64,000 nucleotides of DNA from Paenibacillus daejeonensis DSM 15491 (GCF_000378385.1 NZ_KB899676.1:59650-123649), one strand, 5' to 3'; shown: positions 1-9,687, numbered from the stretch's first letter. Translations and numbers: made by a program. The notes: generated by a model from the letters alone, not told the origin.

Positions 1-697
1 TTGTATCATCCAAGACATAGAATTCCCCTCCCTGGTAGTTTAAGCTGTTTTCATAAATGGCTGCAATGACCGATTCTTTAATATACAGTGCGACCATCCC
101 AATGGTTTGACCCAATTCTTTGTGCACCACTGCTTTTGACACTGCAAAGACATTGCTCTCTGTTGTATCATACCGAAATCTGAAGGGAACCAGTCCCGTC
201 CAGATCGTTTGATTGTTATTTGCGAGTTCCATGGCCGTCGGTTGAGGGCCGAATAATTGTGTCGCATACTGATTATCCCCGTATCCGACATCTGCCCACT
301 GCATCCGGGAGGATAAGACACTGGCAGCTTTAACAATCGTATTCGGCTCCACAAAGTTGCTGATGATCTCCGAGATTCTCTTGCTCATCATTAAGCTCTC
401 CAGTCCACCCTCCGACTTCTCCATGGCCATGTCATTGTATAACACCTCCTGTAACCGAAAATCTGTCGCCAGCATTTTGGAGTAATCCTCGACATACGTA
501 ATTAAGGTTTCGATGTTATTGTTAATGAGAACGAGCTCTCGCAACGAATTATTCATCGCTTTATCAATGATTGCTTTTTGAGAAAAGCTATTCGAGACGT
601 AAGCAATGACGGTGATGAGAATCCCCACAATAATAATGATGGTCGCAAAGATTTTATTTTTAATTGAGATGCTTTTGAGATCAAATGAATATCTCAA
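1..697 (-). CDS. YesM-type sensor histidine kinase, N-terminal part (runs off the window)
   Basis: Only the 5' 232 codons are present; the gene continues past base 1. The reading frame opens at a TTG (697) about 12 bases after an AAGGGGAGG ribosome site; no ATG fits better. The product starts with a short basic cytoplasmic stretch, a hydrophobic segment at about residues 17-35 (many Ile/Val), then a long extracytoplasmic region with SKAVVHKELGQTIG and the pattern of a Cache-type sensor domain. This layout matches the sensor kinases that pair with AraC-type response regulators in Paenibacillus carbohydrate loci, and it resembles the complete kinase at 19.3-21.1 kb. The kinase domain itself is outside the window, so the assignment rests on the sensor half and on context next to the xylanase. 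A weak cre-like stretch lies upstream near 741-756. Confidence 0.7.
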   Translation of the reverse strand, partial: MRYSFDLKSISIKNKIFATIIIIVGILITVIAYVSNSFSQKAIIDKAMNNSLRELVLINNNIETLITYVEDYSKMLATDFRLQEVLYNDMAMEKSEGGLESLMMSKRISEIISNFVEPNTIVKAASVLSSRMQWADVGYGDNQYATQLFGPQPTAMELANNNQTIWTGLVPFRFRYDTTESNVFAVSKAVVHKELGQTIGMVALYIKESVIAAIYENSLNYQGGEFYVLDDT

Positions 698-820
698 TTC
701 CGAGCCCTCTCCTCCCCTTATTGCAAAAAGTTCACCAAAAATTAAACCGCTTTCATTTTTTTAAAATGAACATTCGACATGATAGGCTATTATTCCTTCT
801 GAAGTTGCTTCTATAGGCAA

Positions 821-846
821 ATAAAAAAAGCGCTGTATCGCGCTTT
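821..846 (-). terminator. Rho-independent terminator after the PAS gene
   Basis: On the minus strand a 7-bp perfect stem (AAAGCGC / GCGCTTT, 6-base loop) is followed by a T-rich run. It lies just past the stop of the PAS gene at 866 and should end the rsbQ-PAS transcript. Confidence 0.75.
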
Positions 847-865
847 AATACTCTCCAATGATAAA

Positions 866-1201
866 CTACCTACGTTTAATTCGGCACAAATACATGACCT
901 GCCCCTCCCGCACCTGGCGATCTGCGTGCAGAAAAACAGGAATATCTTGCCCGTTTGCCGTTTTTAAAATCAGACTCATCTGTCTAACGCTGCCTTGCAT
1001 CTTCATTAAAGGTTGAAAATGCAAAACAATAAAAAGCGAGCTGGCAGGGGTCAGAATCGATTCAAACTGACAACCACACAAGCCTTTATGATCATAGCCC
1101 AGCAAGCTTAGAAGCGTGTCATCGGCATCCAAAATGATATGGTCTTCTGTAAGATACAATAAGGCGTTGAACTCAACGTCCATTTGTTCATTATTTGTCA
1201 T
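866..1201 (-). CDS. Free-standing PAS-domain protein next to RsbQ
   Basis: A 111-residue protein that appears to be a single PAS domain: residues 15-40 (LTEDHIILDADDTLLSLLGY) fit the PAS core, and the end (GQVMYLCRIKRR) fits the last PAS strand. The start has a good ribosome site (GGAAGGA, 8 bases before the ATG). It lies 25 bases after the rsbQ-like gene on the same strand, so the two form an operon. In Bacillus subtilis the RsbQ hydrolase acts with RsbP, a PAS domain fused to a PP2C phosphatase; here no phosphatase, kinase or GGDEF domain follows, and the gene ends cleanly before a terminator. It may bind a ligand processed by the hydrolase and pass the signal to a partner encoded elsewhere. 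Family assignment by pattern only. Confidence 0.7.
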   Translation of the reverse strand: MTNNEQMDVEFNALLYLTEDHIILDADDTLLSLLGYDHKGLCGCQFESILTPASSLFIVLHFQPLMKMQGSVRQMSLILKTANGQDIPVFLHADRQVREGQVMYLCRIKRR

Positions 1202-1226
1202 GTAACATTCCTTCCGGTGCCAGAAT

Positions 1227-2033
1227 TCACGCCGTATCTAGGTATTCTTTGATTAGTTGTATCGTTTCCTCTGGATGACTGATATGTGGGCAATGCCCTG
1301 TAGCCTCCATAAATCGCAGGGTGCTATGAGGAATCTGGTAATGGACAAAGGTGCCTACTTCGAGCGGGGCAATAATGTCCTGAGAGCATTGTAGAATAAG
1401 GGCTGGGATTGAGACCTCTGTCAAGTCTTGTCGGTTATCTGCCAAAAACGTCGTCCTGGCAAACTGCCGAGCGATCTGCGGGTTCATCGCGCAGAAGCTT
1501 TGTTCCAATTCATGGGCGAGCTGGGGTTGATCCGAATTCCCCATAATTGCGGGGGCAAGGTAATTCGCCCAGCCCGCATAGTTGGTTTCCATCAAAGTCA
1601 GTAATTCCTCCATCACTTCCTCATCGAATCCTCCGATATAGTCAGGAAAATCGTTCAGATAGCGAGGGGAAGGTCCAATCAGCACCAACTTCTCGAACAA
1701 GTCCACTTCTCTAATTGAAGCAAGAATACCAATCATGGCACTGACGGAATGACCGACAAAGATTGCGTTTTTCAATTCAAGCTCATGGCAGATGTCGATG
1801 ATGTCTTGCGCATAACCGTTTAAATTTCCGTATCGATTGGCGTCGTAGGCTTGAATGTCAGATTTCCCCGAACCGACATAATCGAATACTACTACGCGAT
1901 AGTTCTCTTCAAAGGCCGGTATTACATAACGCCACATCAGTTGATCACAGCCGAAACCATGGGCAAAAATAATGGTCTTCTTCCCGTTACCCGATATCTT
2001 GACGTTATTGCGGGCCATAATACTCCCGTTCAT
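1227..2033 (-). CDS. rsbQ: RsbQ-like alpha/beta hydrolase
   Basis: 268 residues, the usual RsbQ length. The alpha/beta-hydrolase fold is clear: oxyanion region HGFGCD (25-30), nucleophile elbow GHSVSAMIG with Ser96, acid Asp219 in LQCSQDIIAP, and His247 in GHCPHISHPEETIQLI, a segment very close to Bacillus RsbQ. The ATG has AAGGAGG five bases upstream. In B. subtilis RsbQ works with RsbP in the energy-stress branch of sigma-B activation, and relatives of this family (plant D14/KAI2) are hormone receptors that hydrolyse a small ligand. It is the first gene of a two-gene operon with a PAS-only protein. Its role here in stress sensing is inferred from the family and neighbour. Confidence 0.88.
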   Translation of the reverse strand: MNGSIMARNNVKISGNGKKTIIFAHGFGCDQLMWRYVIPAFEENYRVVVFDYVGSGKSDIQAYDANRYGNLNGYAQDIIDICHELELKNAIFVGHSVSAMIGILASIREVDLFEKLVLIGPSPRYLNDFPDYIGGFDEEVMEELLTLMETNYAGWANYLAPAIMGNSDQPQLAHELEQSFCAMNPQIARQFARTTFLADNRQDLTEVSIPALILQCSQDIIAPLEVGTFVHYQIPHSTLRFMEATGHCPHISHPEETIQLIKEYLDTA

Positions 2034-2118
2034 GGCAGCCTCCTTATAGGTCAGTCAACGTTCATGTATTGTATTATTCTAACACAACATGACTTGTTTT
2101 CCGAAGCGCATGGGGGAA

Positions 2119-2156
2119 CAAAAAAAGCCTCCCTTTCCGGTTAACGGATAGGAGGC
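2119..2156 (-). terminator. Terminator after the xylanase gene
   Basis: GCCTCC / GGAGGC outer stem with an inner CCGTTAACGG-like stem. On the minus strand it is followed by a run of seven T. It lies 54 bases after the xylanase stop. Confidence 0.8.
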
Positions 2157-2209
2157 TCGCATATTGCGTCCTACGATTAAAAGCCCGCACTCATCCTATC
2201 CCGAAAGTT

Positions 2210-5200
2210 TCAGCTGTTCAGAATGAGTTTAGCGACCGTAACGAGGTCAAGCAGATCTATGGTGCCATCCCCGTTCACGTCCACCGCTTTGAAGCTATCC
2301 CACGCTGGATCTGTATTTGTCTTGCCATAGTGTTTCGCAATCAAGGCAAGATCGCCGACCGTATAACGGCCGTCGTTGTTCAGGTCGCCCCGATCTGTGA
2401 CGTTGACCGCTGCTTTGAAGACTTGCAAGGCTTGACTCAACTTAGCTGTCGCCTCGGAAATTTGTGTTGCAGTAGCTTCCGTATTGTCAGCGACTTGCTG
2501 CGCCAATTGAATGGCTGCCAGCAACGCTTGTTTGGCGCTGGCCGTGTATTGGCCTGGCAGATGACCTTCTACTGCTGCATTATAATCAGCTTGGGCCGTT
2601 GCAATCATGTCGATCAATGCCGCTCTATCCACTACACCGATCTGAACGGTGTGTACTGTGCCGGCATGACTCGTTTCCGTGCCTGTGCTATCTGCCGTCA
2701 CCAATTGGGTGACCTCAACATGAGTGGGGCCCGCTGGTGCATGCTCTTTCGCCCGGAACGACAATTTGATCAGGTTCGTATTCGGATTGCTTTGTCCCTC
2801 ACCAAGATGGACGCCCAGAATACGGAGGGTTCCAGCAGGTTCTGTCTTGTAATCGACTACAATGAATTTCGATTCGTCAGTCGATACTGGCGGTGCGGCA
2901 AGTTCCAGTTTATCGGTATCGTACGTGACCGTCACATCTTGTGCCAATACGCTGCCCTGTATCTTGCTCAAACCGTAGACCAGGTCGAACGAACCTCCAG
3001 CCGATACACGATCTGAACCGGTTAACGTTACAGGTGCAGGTGATTTGGGTCCACCGACCGTATAGGTTCCAAGATCGCCAAGGTCAACTACATAACCATC
3101 CTGGAGTTTCTCATATTCGCCAGCAAAGAAATCATCCAGGTAAGAATGGCCGAGAATGAATCGGTCCGGATTCATGGCACCATAGTAGCCGGCATTGGCA
3201 TTGCTCTGCCCGTCAAACAGCACATAACTGCCCTGCCATCCAGATCCGGATACACCCCAGCTGATAATGTGATCGATGTATGGGGCGAATTGCGTGAACA
3301 GTTTATACATTAGTGCGTATTGATAGCCCAGAGCATCCGACTGTCTGACATTGAGCTCTGCCGGAGCAATCGCGCCGCCACCAGGGGAGCTAGTTGGCAG
3401 CTTAAGATCAAACTCGGAGAAAGCAATCCCAGAGAGCAGACCCTCATCTACAAGAGAAGCATAGAGTGCCATGGCATATTGATTATCGCTGGCCAGGGTC
3501 TCTTTTACCGCATCATGGCCCTGAATTCCCATGTCTTCAATAAGAGGTCTGCCGTCATACAGCGGATCGGTGAGCCATGCCGTGTTCAGTGCCCGAATCA
3601 TGTTGTATGCTGTTCTCGCCTTGGTCCGGCTAGCAATGTCGTAGTCGTTGTACGTCAGTTTCGGAGGACTGTCCGTGATGTAGGCGTCAATGCTGCCACC
3701 TGTGTCGTGTCCGTCAAGCTTCATGAACTCCGGCAGGTCAGCATAGTTGGCCTTGTATGCCGCCGCCATCTTAGCGTTGGGAGCCGCGATGTGCGCGTAT
3801 TTGAAGAGCTGGTACACATAATGCTCGCGGATATCGCCATCAATGAGATCGTCCGTTAGTGCAACCAGCCAGTTGGTGTGCTTGAGGCTCGCTCTCCAGC
3901 TGTTCGGATCGGCCGGGATATTCTCACTGTGACGGCTCTCGTGGACCTCCTCGTTCAGGACATCCCATGAATTGAAGGGGATGATGCCGCGGGATTCGCT
4001 TGAGCCATACTTCGTATCTGTGGTCAGGAAGTGCCGCATCACATACATGGTGTGGTTGAACTGCACTCGTCTGGCATTTTCTTTGTCAACCTTCACCGTG
4101 CTCGTAACGCCATTACCTAATCCGTAGAACTGGGCTGTCCCGGTATATCCGGAAGGCAGGTTTGCAGGAATAATCTGTCTCATCCAGGTAGGGGCCTGGT
4201 TGTACCATGCCAAGACATGGCCGTGAGATTTGTACTCTCCAGGATTACCGGAATCCCTGATCGCTTGATAAGAGCTAGTTGGGAAATTGTATTCCCCCAG
4301 GCCAGGAGTAGTTGTTGCGCCACTCAGGGTATCACCCGTCACACTTTTCAGCCAGCTCGGGCCCCGGGGATGTGTAGCATCCGCCTTGAGATTGTTGCCG
4401 TTAACAAAGATTTCATAATGCCGGGCTCTCGTTCCGGTAACAGCTCCGGTTCCGATCGCTCCGACCATGAAGAGGTCATTTTCCCTGTTATAAATACTCT
4501 TAAGGGGCGCAACGACACTCTGATTCTCCTTGTTGACTACGGACGGAAGCGCAACACCGTTGGGATCAGGCTCCGTTATGATAATGTTGGCGACCAGCAG
4601 CATGCCGGTTTCTGCTGTGCGGCCGTTCTCGCCATGGAGCTCAAGAATGAAATTCGATGAATTCCCTGTGGAGGCGTTGATGCTGTGGTGAGCCTTCAAC
4701 CACGTTTCACCGTTGTAGCTGCCAACCCAGTCAGGGTTGAGGTTATTGTACTCGTAACCTCTGAGGTAGGAATCCAGGTCAGCGTTGGTATTGCGGACTC
4801 TCCATCGCATGAACTTGCCCTGTGCACTCTTCGGATAGTACACATCAAACTCAATCGTTGCGCCTGCAGGGACATTGACAGCCGGGGACAACGGAGCGGC
4901 CAGGCTGATGCCGCCGAACGTACTTAATCCGTTATGGACGTAATTGATTTGAAGCACATCCGATTTGCCTTGGGAATCTGCAAAAGGATACGGAATCACC
5001 TTGTGGGTACTGCCCGCAAAGTCAGCCGGCACACGGTTATCAAGCGGCGCTCTGGTCGTCCAGGCATGGGTGGGCGCAGTCACTTTTACAGGAACTTTAC
5101 CCGGGCCAGGATCCAGACGGAAGTACGGATCTGAACCGTCAGCCTTGATCTTTCCAGTGAAAGTCGCAATGGCGTCCTTCAAGCTGGTGATGGCCTCGCC

Positions 5201-5503
5201 GGCGGGAGTGGATGCATGACGTGCGAAGGCTAGCGCGTTATCGAACGCTTGGAGCTCGTCAGCGTACACCCAAGGAAAGGCCTTGTTCACATCGGATCCG
5301 TCATTAGTACGGCTAGTCTGGAGCGGGAATTCCTTGTTGCCGGCTTTTAAAGCTTCGGCTTGTGCAATGAGCTTGTTCCGTTCCAGTGTCTGTTCACCCT
5401 CCGCGGCAGCAGCCGGGCCCGGGGCAAACGCGAATGAGGAGAGCAGCATGATGACAACGAGGATACGGGAAATGGTGATGAATAGCGTTTTACCTTTTAG
5501 CAC
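2210..5503 (-). CDS. Secreted GH10 xylanase with internal cohesin and C-terminal dockerin
   Basis: About 1097 residues. I choose the GTG at 5503 because AAAAGGAG lies 8 bases upstream; an in-frame ATG at 5566 has no such site. A signal peptide (hydrophobic ITISRILVVIMLLSS, ending PAAAAE) is followed by a beta-sandwich region that looks carbohydrate-binding (about 100-300). The GH10 catalytic domain (about 330-815) has the acid/base in WDVLNEEVHE (Glu518) and the nucleophile in FSEFDLKL (Glu697, SEFD instead of the common TELD). After it come a cohesin-type domain (about 823-955), a FIVAR-like three-helix segment (957-1033) and a type I dockerin (1038-1097) with two Ca-binding repeats (DLNNDGRYTVGDL, DVNGDGTIDLLDL). 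The predicted activity is endo-beta-1,4-xylanase. Having cohesin and dockerin on one chain is unusual; see the anchor protein at 14-15 kb. Confidence 0.9.
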   Translation of the reverse strand: MLKGKTLFITISRILVVIMLLSSFAFAPGPAAAAEGEQTLERNKLIAQAEALKAGNKEFPLQTSRTNDGSDVNKAFPWVYADELQAFDNALAFARHASTPAGEAITSLKDAIATFTGKIKADGSDPYFRLDPGPGKVPVKVTAPTHAWTTRAPLDNRVPADFAGSTHKVIPYPFADSQGKSDVLQINYVHNGLSTFGGISLAAPLSPAVNVPAGATIEFDVYYPKSAQGKFMRWRVRNTNADLDSYLRGYEYNNLNPDWVGSYNGETWLKAHHSINASTGNSSNFILELHGENGRTAETGMLLVANIIITEPDPNGVALPSVVNKENQSVVAPLKSIYNRENDLFMVGAIGTGAVTGTRARHYEIFVNGNNLKADATHPRGPSWLKSVTGDTLSGATTTPGLGEYNFPTSSYQAIRDSGNPGEYKSHGHVLAWYNQAPTWMRQIIPANLPSGYTGTAQFYGLGNGVTSTVKVDKENARRVQFNHTMYVMRHFLTTDTKYGSSESRGIIPFNSWDVLNEEVHESRHSENIPADPNSWRASLKHTNWLVALTDDLIDGDIREHYVYQLFKYAHIAAPNAKMAAAYKANYADLPEFMKLDGHDTGGSIDAYITDSPPKLTYNDYDIASRTKARTAYNMIRALNTAWLTDPLYDGRPLIEDMGIQGHDAVKETLASDNQYAMALYASLVDEGLLSGIAFSEFDLKLPTSSPGGGAIAPAELNVRQSDALGYQYALMYKLFTQFAPYIDHIISWGVSGSGWQGSYVLFDGQSNANAGYYGAMNPDRFILGHSYLDDFFAGEYEKLQDGYVVDLGDLGTYTVGGPKSPAPVTLTGSDRVSAGGSFDLVYGLSKIQGSVLAQDVTVTYDTDKLELAAPPVSTDESKFIVVDYKTEPAGTLRILGVHLGEGQSNPNTNLIKLSFRAKEHAPAGPTHVEVTQLVTADSTGTETSHAGTVHTVQIGVVDRAALIDMIATAQADYNAAVEGHLPGQYTASAKQALLAAIQLAQQVADNTEATATQISEATAKLSQALQVFKAAVNVTDRGDLNNDGRYTVGDLALIAKHYGKTNTDPAWDSFKAVDVNGDGTIDLLDLVTVAKLILNS

Positions 5504-6061
5504 TAGTTTTGCTCCTTTTCTTTTGCGTTTTTGTGATGAGTGAACTCGCAAGACAAAGTAAGCCACTTTCGTGTGTTGGAATTCTCTTGGATGAAGAAAT
5601 TGTTTGCGCTTCCATTAATGGTGGTCAGAAGCTTGGATACATCCCTCCTATGCGTTAATATTGGGTTCCATTAGCTGGCTGCGCTCTATGACACCGTTAG
5701 CTTAACATCACCGGACCAGGAAAAAAACGATCAATAATCCGGCCGCAAAACATGCAATTTTCGTCCTGGATTCGCGTCAATTAACATCTTTCCGGCGCTT
5801 TACACTTTCTCCGCAGCACAAAAAAAGCCTAGTATCCAGCGGATACCAATGCTTTAAGAATCGTGCTATATCGAGATTCCTGTTCAATTAATGATGGTGC
5901 ATATGTTCCTTAATCAATAGGCCACTTTAAACGGGAGTATTGAAAACCAATATGATCTAATATATCATAATAATGGAACCGTTTGCATAACGGATCTGAA
6001 CAGGATGCTGGTATGCCCTGGGCGTACAGGATCTAAAAAAAATAAGGAGGTTTTTTGATTT
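5504..6061. other. Divergent intergenic region between xylanase and SLH-esterase
   Basis: About 560 bases that must hold both promoters. An AT-rich stretch with a palindrome (TGATCTAATATATCAT, 5953-5968) precedes the plus-strand esterase. A hairpin with a poly-T run on the minus strand lies at about 5821-5859. I see no convincing protein and no copy of the promoter module found at 18 and 24.5 kb. Confidence 0.5.
5821..5859 (-). terminator. Terminator-like hairpin in the xylanase leader
   Basis: On the minus strand GTATCC-GCT-GGATAC sits inside a longer pairing (AAAGC...GCTTT) followed by seven T. No minus-strand gene precedes it: the next gene upstream is on the plus strand. It therefore lies in the untranslated leader of the xylanase or is an orphan, and could act as an attenuator. 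Confidence 0.5.
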
Positions 6062-9000
6062 ATGCTAAAACGTTATAGCCGAATTATTGCGTTCCTCTGT
6101 AGCTTGGTAATGTTGGCGTCGCTAATGCCTACCAGCTATGCCTCCGAGATTAACAACCTTGAGAACGCAGCAACGAATGAAACACCTACCGCCATCTTTG
6201 GAACTCCCGAACTCGGAGCAGGCGATCCGCTCTGGGACCAAACCATGGAGCACCCTATTGACAAAAGCACAGTACCCGCCGACCCTAGACCCCATGCTAC
6301 GGGCACAGCCAAGATTCTGTGGGATCACGACTACCTGTATGCCCGCGTAGTGGTGAATGACAGCAATCTCTATCAAGGCGCTGGCGGAGATCATACGTAC
6401 GACAGTCTCGAGTTTTATGTAGGCAGCGGCTCCAACGGCTCCAACCAATGGCGCGTCAGCTCGACCGGCGTGTTCTCGGGACAGTCCGCTGCAGGCAGAG
6501 CTGCATGGACCCAGATCACGGAAACCGGATATATCGTGGAGATGAGGATACCGAAGCGAACCTTGGTCCTGCAGGAGGGCAACCTGACCTTCGATGTGTA
6601 TATCAACAACTCGACGGCACAGGGCGGCGATCGCTATGAAGTCGTCTCTGCTTTCGGAACTCCGGATGCGGGGTACTCCAGCTCAGCCTCTTTTACAGAC
6701 AGCCTGCAGCTCGTTCCAGCCATTGAAGAGGACGCCAGATTCTCGATTCTCGCCACGGCGGGACCGGGCGGCAAGCTGGATTGGGTCCCACCCGGCGATG
6801 TACTGAGAGTAGCCAAGGGCTCAGACAAAACCTTTACCTTCACCCCCGATTACGGCAAAGTTGTCGATACCGTTACGGTCGACGACCAAACCGTCGCAAT
6901 ATCGGAAGGCAAGTATACGTTGACGAATATTCAGGCTAACCATACCATTCACGCAACCTTCAAAAACGATCCGGACGCAAGGGTATTGCCCTTTATTGTG
7001 TGGAATGACAATTTTGCCAGCGGCGAATATACGACGGCTGTCATTATTGACTTAGGCGAGGGAAAAGCAGCGTTAGGCTCCGCGCTTAACCCGGACTTGT
7101 TTACTCTGTACGGCAAGGACACGACCTTAAACGGCGATGCGGTGATTACCCAAGGCCCGCGCAAGATTACAAGGGTATACGCCAACGACGAGCCGAAGGT
7201 TCGCGGTTATAAAGGCCCGATCAGCAACTCGCCCGACTATCGGGAGGGACTGGCGAGCGGCCGTTACATCGTCGTCGAGGCGGAGTTCTATACGTCGACC
7301 GGCGGGAAGACCACGCTCGATGGCAGCAGCAACTCGACCAAGCAGGTGTACACCATCGTTCAAACCGGCGAGATCGTACTGACCGAAGGAAGTCCGCTTC
7401 GCAACGTCGTATTTGAGCAGGAGAAGGTGGTCAATCCGATTCTCGACAAGTTTACGACACACACGGACAACTCCGTCAATCACTCACTCTACCTGCACAA
7501 GGATGCAGACGGTCAAGTGGTCAAAGGATTGCCGCTGTATGTCTATACCCACGGCATGTCGCGCGGCGGCACCAACTCGGCGACAGACCAAAAAGCGGCC
7601 ATGAAATCCGCTAACGGCTCGGTCGCTCTGATGAAAAAAATCGAACAAAACCCGGGCAAATACGCCAGTCATATTCTCAATATTTCCTATAACGGCATCT
7701 CCACCCCCTCCACAGAAAACGTCAAAAAGGTTATAGATGCGCTTGTTGCCAGCGGCGAAGTAAACCCAAATCGTATCTATGCGGCGGGCTTCTCGTGGGG
7801 CGGCCAGTATACGAACAACTTGGTCAACAGCTTCCCTGGCTTCTTCGCGGCTGCCGCGCCTATGGCACCGGTCAGCGGCTCGCCAGCGGCAAGCACCAAC
7901 GAGCTTCATGCCAACCTGGCCTATTGGATGTTTTTAAATGCCCATAACACGGGAACGTACCAGACGAACCTGAATACCTACATCACGACCAATATGCCGA
8001 AAATGACCAATGCACGTGCTTCGCTCTTCGAGAGCAACGAGGCGCTGACCTGGCCGTACAACCAATTCGACCAACCGAATCTGAGGCCGAATCCTGCGAA
8101 CGATCCTGTTCTGCCGGATTATATCGCGCACGAGGTTGAAGCGGCAGTGCTGTACAACCAGTTCACGATGGGAACCTGGAGCATGGCTCCAACGGCGCAG
8201 TCCGCTAACCTGCCAGCCTGGAACAATGATTACACCGACGTCTTTGACTGGATGTTCGCACAGAGAAAACCAGGTTCGCCAGATGCGCCGCGCAGCTTCA
8301 AGGCGACGGCTGGTGACGGACAGGTCGTATTGAGCTGGACAGCTCCGGCTGACGACGGCGGCAGCGCGATCACGGGCTACAAGGTCTGGCATGGCGAGAT
8401 GACGCCGGTCGCACTGGGCGCGGAGGCGACCCAGCATACCTTCACAGGCCTGACCAACAGCCAAGCCTATACCTTCAAGATCGTCGCAGTGAACGAAAAG
8501 GGCGAGAGCGCGGAGATTATTGCGACAGCTACGCCGACGCGACCAACGCCGACGTATCCTATTTACTACCCTCCTGTCGACAGCAGCGGCAATACGGGCA
8601 GCGGAACAGACAGCGGTCCGTCGAAGGCGACCTACACCTTGAATACACCGCAGGATAAGCCCGCGCTCACAGACAAGGACGGTAACACCACGTTGCCCGG
8701 CGGTGGAGAGCTTGCGACCGAGGGCGGGACAACAATCAAGGTACCCGAAGGGACAACGATCGACGTGAGCGGCAAGGTGACCATCCCAACGGATAAGAGC
8801 GCTGAAGCGACACTGCCCGGCGGCAATATTACCGTGACACTTCCTGGCGGATCGACGATAGCTGACGACGGTACAGTCACAGTCCTCGGCGGAAACGCGC
8901 AGGCGAAGCTGCCAAACGGTCATCAGATGAATATCCATGAAGGATCGAAGATACGGAGCGGCGGCACGGTTGTGGCAGGACCGGCCGGCGCGAGCTTCGG

Positions 9001-9643
9001 CTTAGAAAACGGCCTGGTGCTGAACATCCGTGAAGCTACCGAGCTTGCGTTCGATGGCGCCAATCCACTGGGTTTCATCGTGATATCGAGTAATCCTTTA
9101 GGGGATGTCAACAGGAACGACTGGTTCTATGGCTATGTGAATTCCGCCTACATCTACGATCTGTTCAACGGCACGACGTCCACGACCTTCTCACCAGGCA
9201 CCGCAATGACGCGCGCCATGTTCGTGCAAGTATTGGCTAATCTTGAAAACACAGACCACTCCGACTACACGAGTTCCCGCTTTAGCGACGTGGCAGATGG
9301 ACAGTGGTACACAGCGGCAGTCGAGTGGGCGGCCGAAAAAGGCATCGTCAAGGGTACCAGCACCGACAAGTTTGACCCGAACTCACCGATGACACGCGAG
9401 CAGATGCTGGTGATCCTGTACAACTACATGAAGTACAAGGGCTATGAGCTCTCTGAACGCGACGCTATCCCCTTCGCAGATGAGCGTAAGATCAGCTTAT
9501 GGGCGACGGAGGCCGTTCAGGCGCTACATGGCAGCGGCATTGTAGTAGGCAACCCGGACAATCTTTTTGCTCCCAAAGCCACAGCTACCCGCGCCGAAGT
9601 AGCCACAATCTTTGTAAGGTTCGTCGAATATCTGGCTAAATAA
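6062..9643 (+). CDS. Surface-anchored esterase: CBM9, alpha/beta hydrolase, FN3, three SLH domains
   Basis: 1193 residues; ATG preceded by TAAGGAGG. Signal peptide to about residue 27. Residues 40-220 match a CBM9-type xylan-binding module (ILWDHDYLYARVVVND, SLEFYVG, WTQITETGYIVEMRIP). Residues 222-300 are a small repeat domain ending HTIHATFKNDP, also seen in the two dockerin esterases. The alpha/beta-hydrolase domain (about 300-740) has its serine elbow AAGFSWGGQYT (Ser578) and ends FDWMFAQ. An FN3 domain (about 745-830), a linker, a Gly/Thr-rich repetitive segment (LPGGG, TLPGGN, TVLGGN; about 860-1000) and three SLH repeats follow to the C-terminus. Its catalytic core is paralogous to the esterases at 11.6 and 15.2 kb, but SLH domains replace the dockerin. 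Likely a cell-wall-bound esterase for acylated plant polysaccharide; the exact substrate is not readable. Confidence 0.85.
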   Translation: MLKRYSRIIAFLCSLVMLASLMPTSYASEINNLENAATNETPTAIFGTPELGAGDPLWDQTMEHPIDKSTVPADPRPHATGTAKILWDHDYLYARVVVNDSNLYQGAGGDHTYDSLEFYVGSGSNGSNQWRVSSTGVFSGQSAAGRAAWTQITETGYIVEMRIPKRTLVLQEGNLTFDVYINNSTAQGGDRYEVVSAFGTPDAGYSSSASFTDSLQLVPAIEEDARFSILATAGPGGKLDWVPPGDVLRVAKGSDKTFTFTPDYGKVVDTVTVDDQTVAISEGKYTLTNIQANHTIHATFKNDPDARVLPFIVWNDNFASGEYTTAVIIDLGEGKAALGSALNPDLFTLYGKDTTLNGDAVITQGPRKITRVYANDEPKVRGYKGPISNSPDYREGLASGRYIVVEAEFYTSTGGKTTLDGSSNSTKQVYTIVQTGEIVLTEGSPLRNVVFEQEKVVNPILDKFTTHTDNSVNHSLYLHKDADGQVVKGLPLYVYTHGMSRGGTNSATDQKAAMKSANGSVALMKKIEQNPGKYASHILNISYNGISTPSTENVKKVIDALVASGEVNPNRIYAAGFSWGGQYTNNLVNSFPGFFAAAAPMAPVSGSPAASTNELHANLAYWMFLNAHNTGTYQTNLNTYITTNMPKMTNARASLFESNEALTWPYNQFDQPNLRPNPANDPVLPDYIAHEVEAAVLYNQFTMGTWSMAPTAQSANLPAWNNDYTDVFDWMFAQRKPGSPDAPRSFKATAGDGQVVLSWTAPADDGGSAITGYKVWHGEMTPVALGAEATQHTFTGLTNSQAYTFKIVAVNEKGESAEIIATATPTRPTPTYPIYYPPVDSSGNTGSGTDSGPSKATYTLNTPQDKPALTDKDGNTTLPGGGELATEGGTTIKVPEGTTIDVSGKVTIPTDKSAEATLPGGNITVTLPGGSTIADDGTVTVLGGNAQAKLPNGHQMNIHEGSKIRSGGTVVAGPAGASFGLENGLVLNIREATELAFDGANPLGFIVISSNPLGDVNRNDWFYGYVNSAYIYDLFNGTTSTTFSPGTAMTRAMFVQVLANLENTDHSDYTSSRFSDVADGQWYTAAVEWAAEKGIVKGTSTDKFDPNSPMTREQMLVILYNYMKYKGYELSERDAIPFADERKISLWATEAVQALHGSGIVVGNPDNLFAPKATATRAEVATIFVRFVEYLAK

Positions 9644-9687
9644 TAGCTGGACAGAGTATTCTCAAAAGTAAGACGTTCATTGCCTAC

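Noticed and set aside
7934..8938. 334-codon minus-strand frame
   Set aside because: Antisense shadow of the SLH-esterase.
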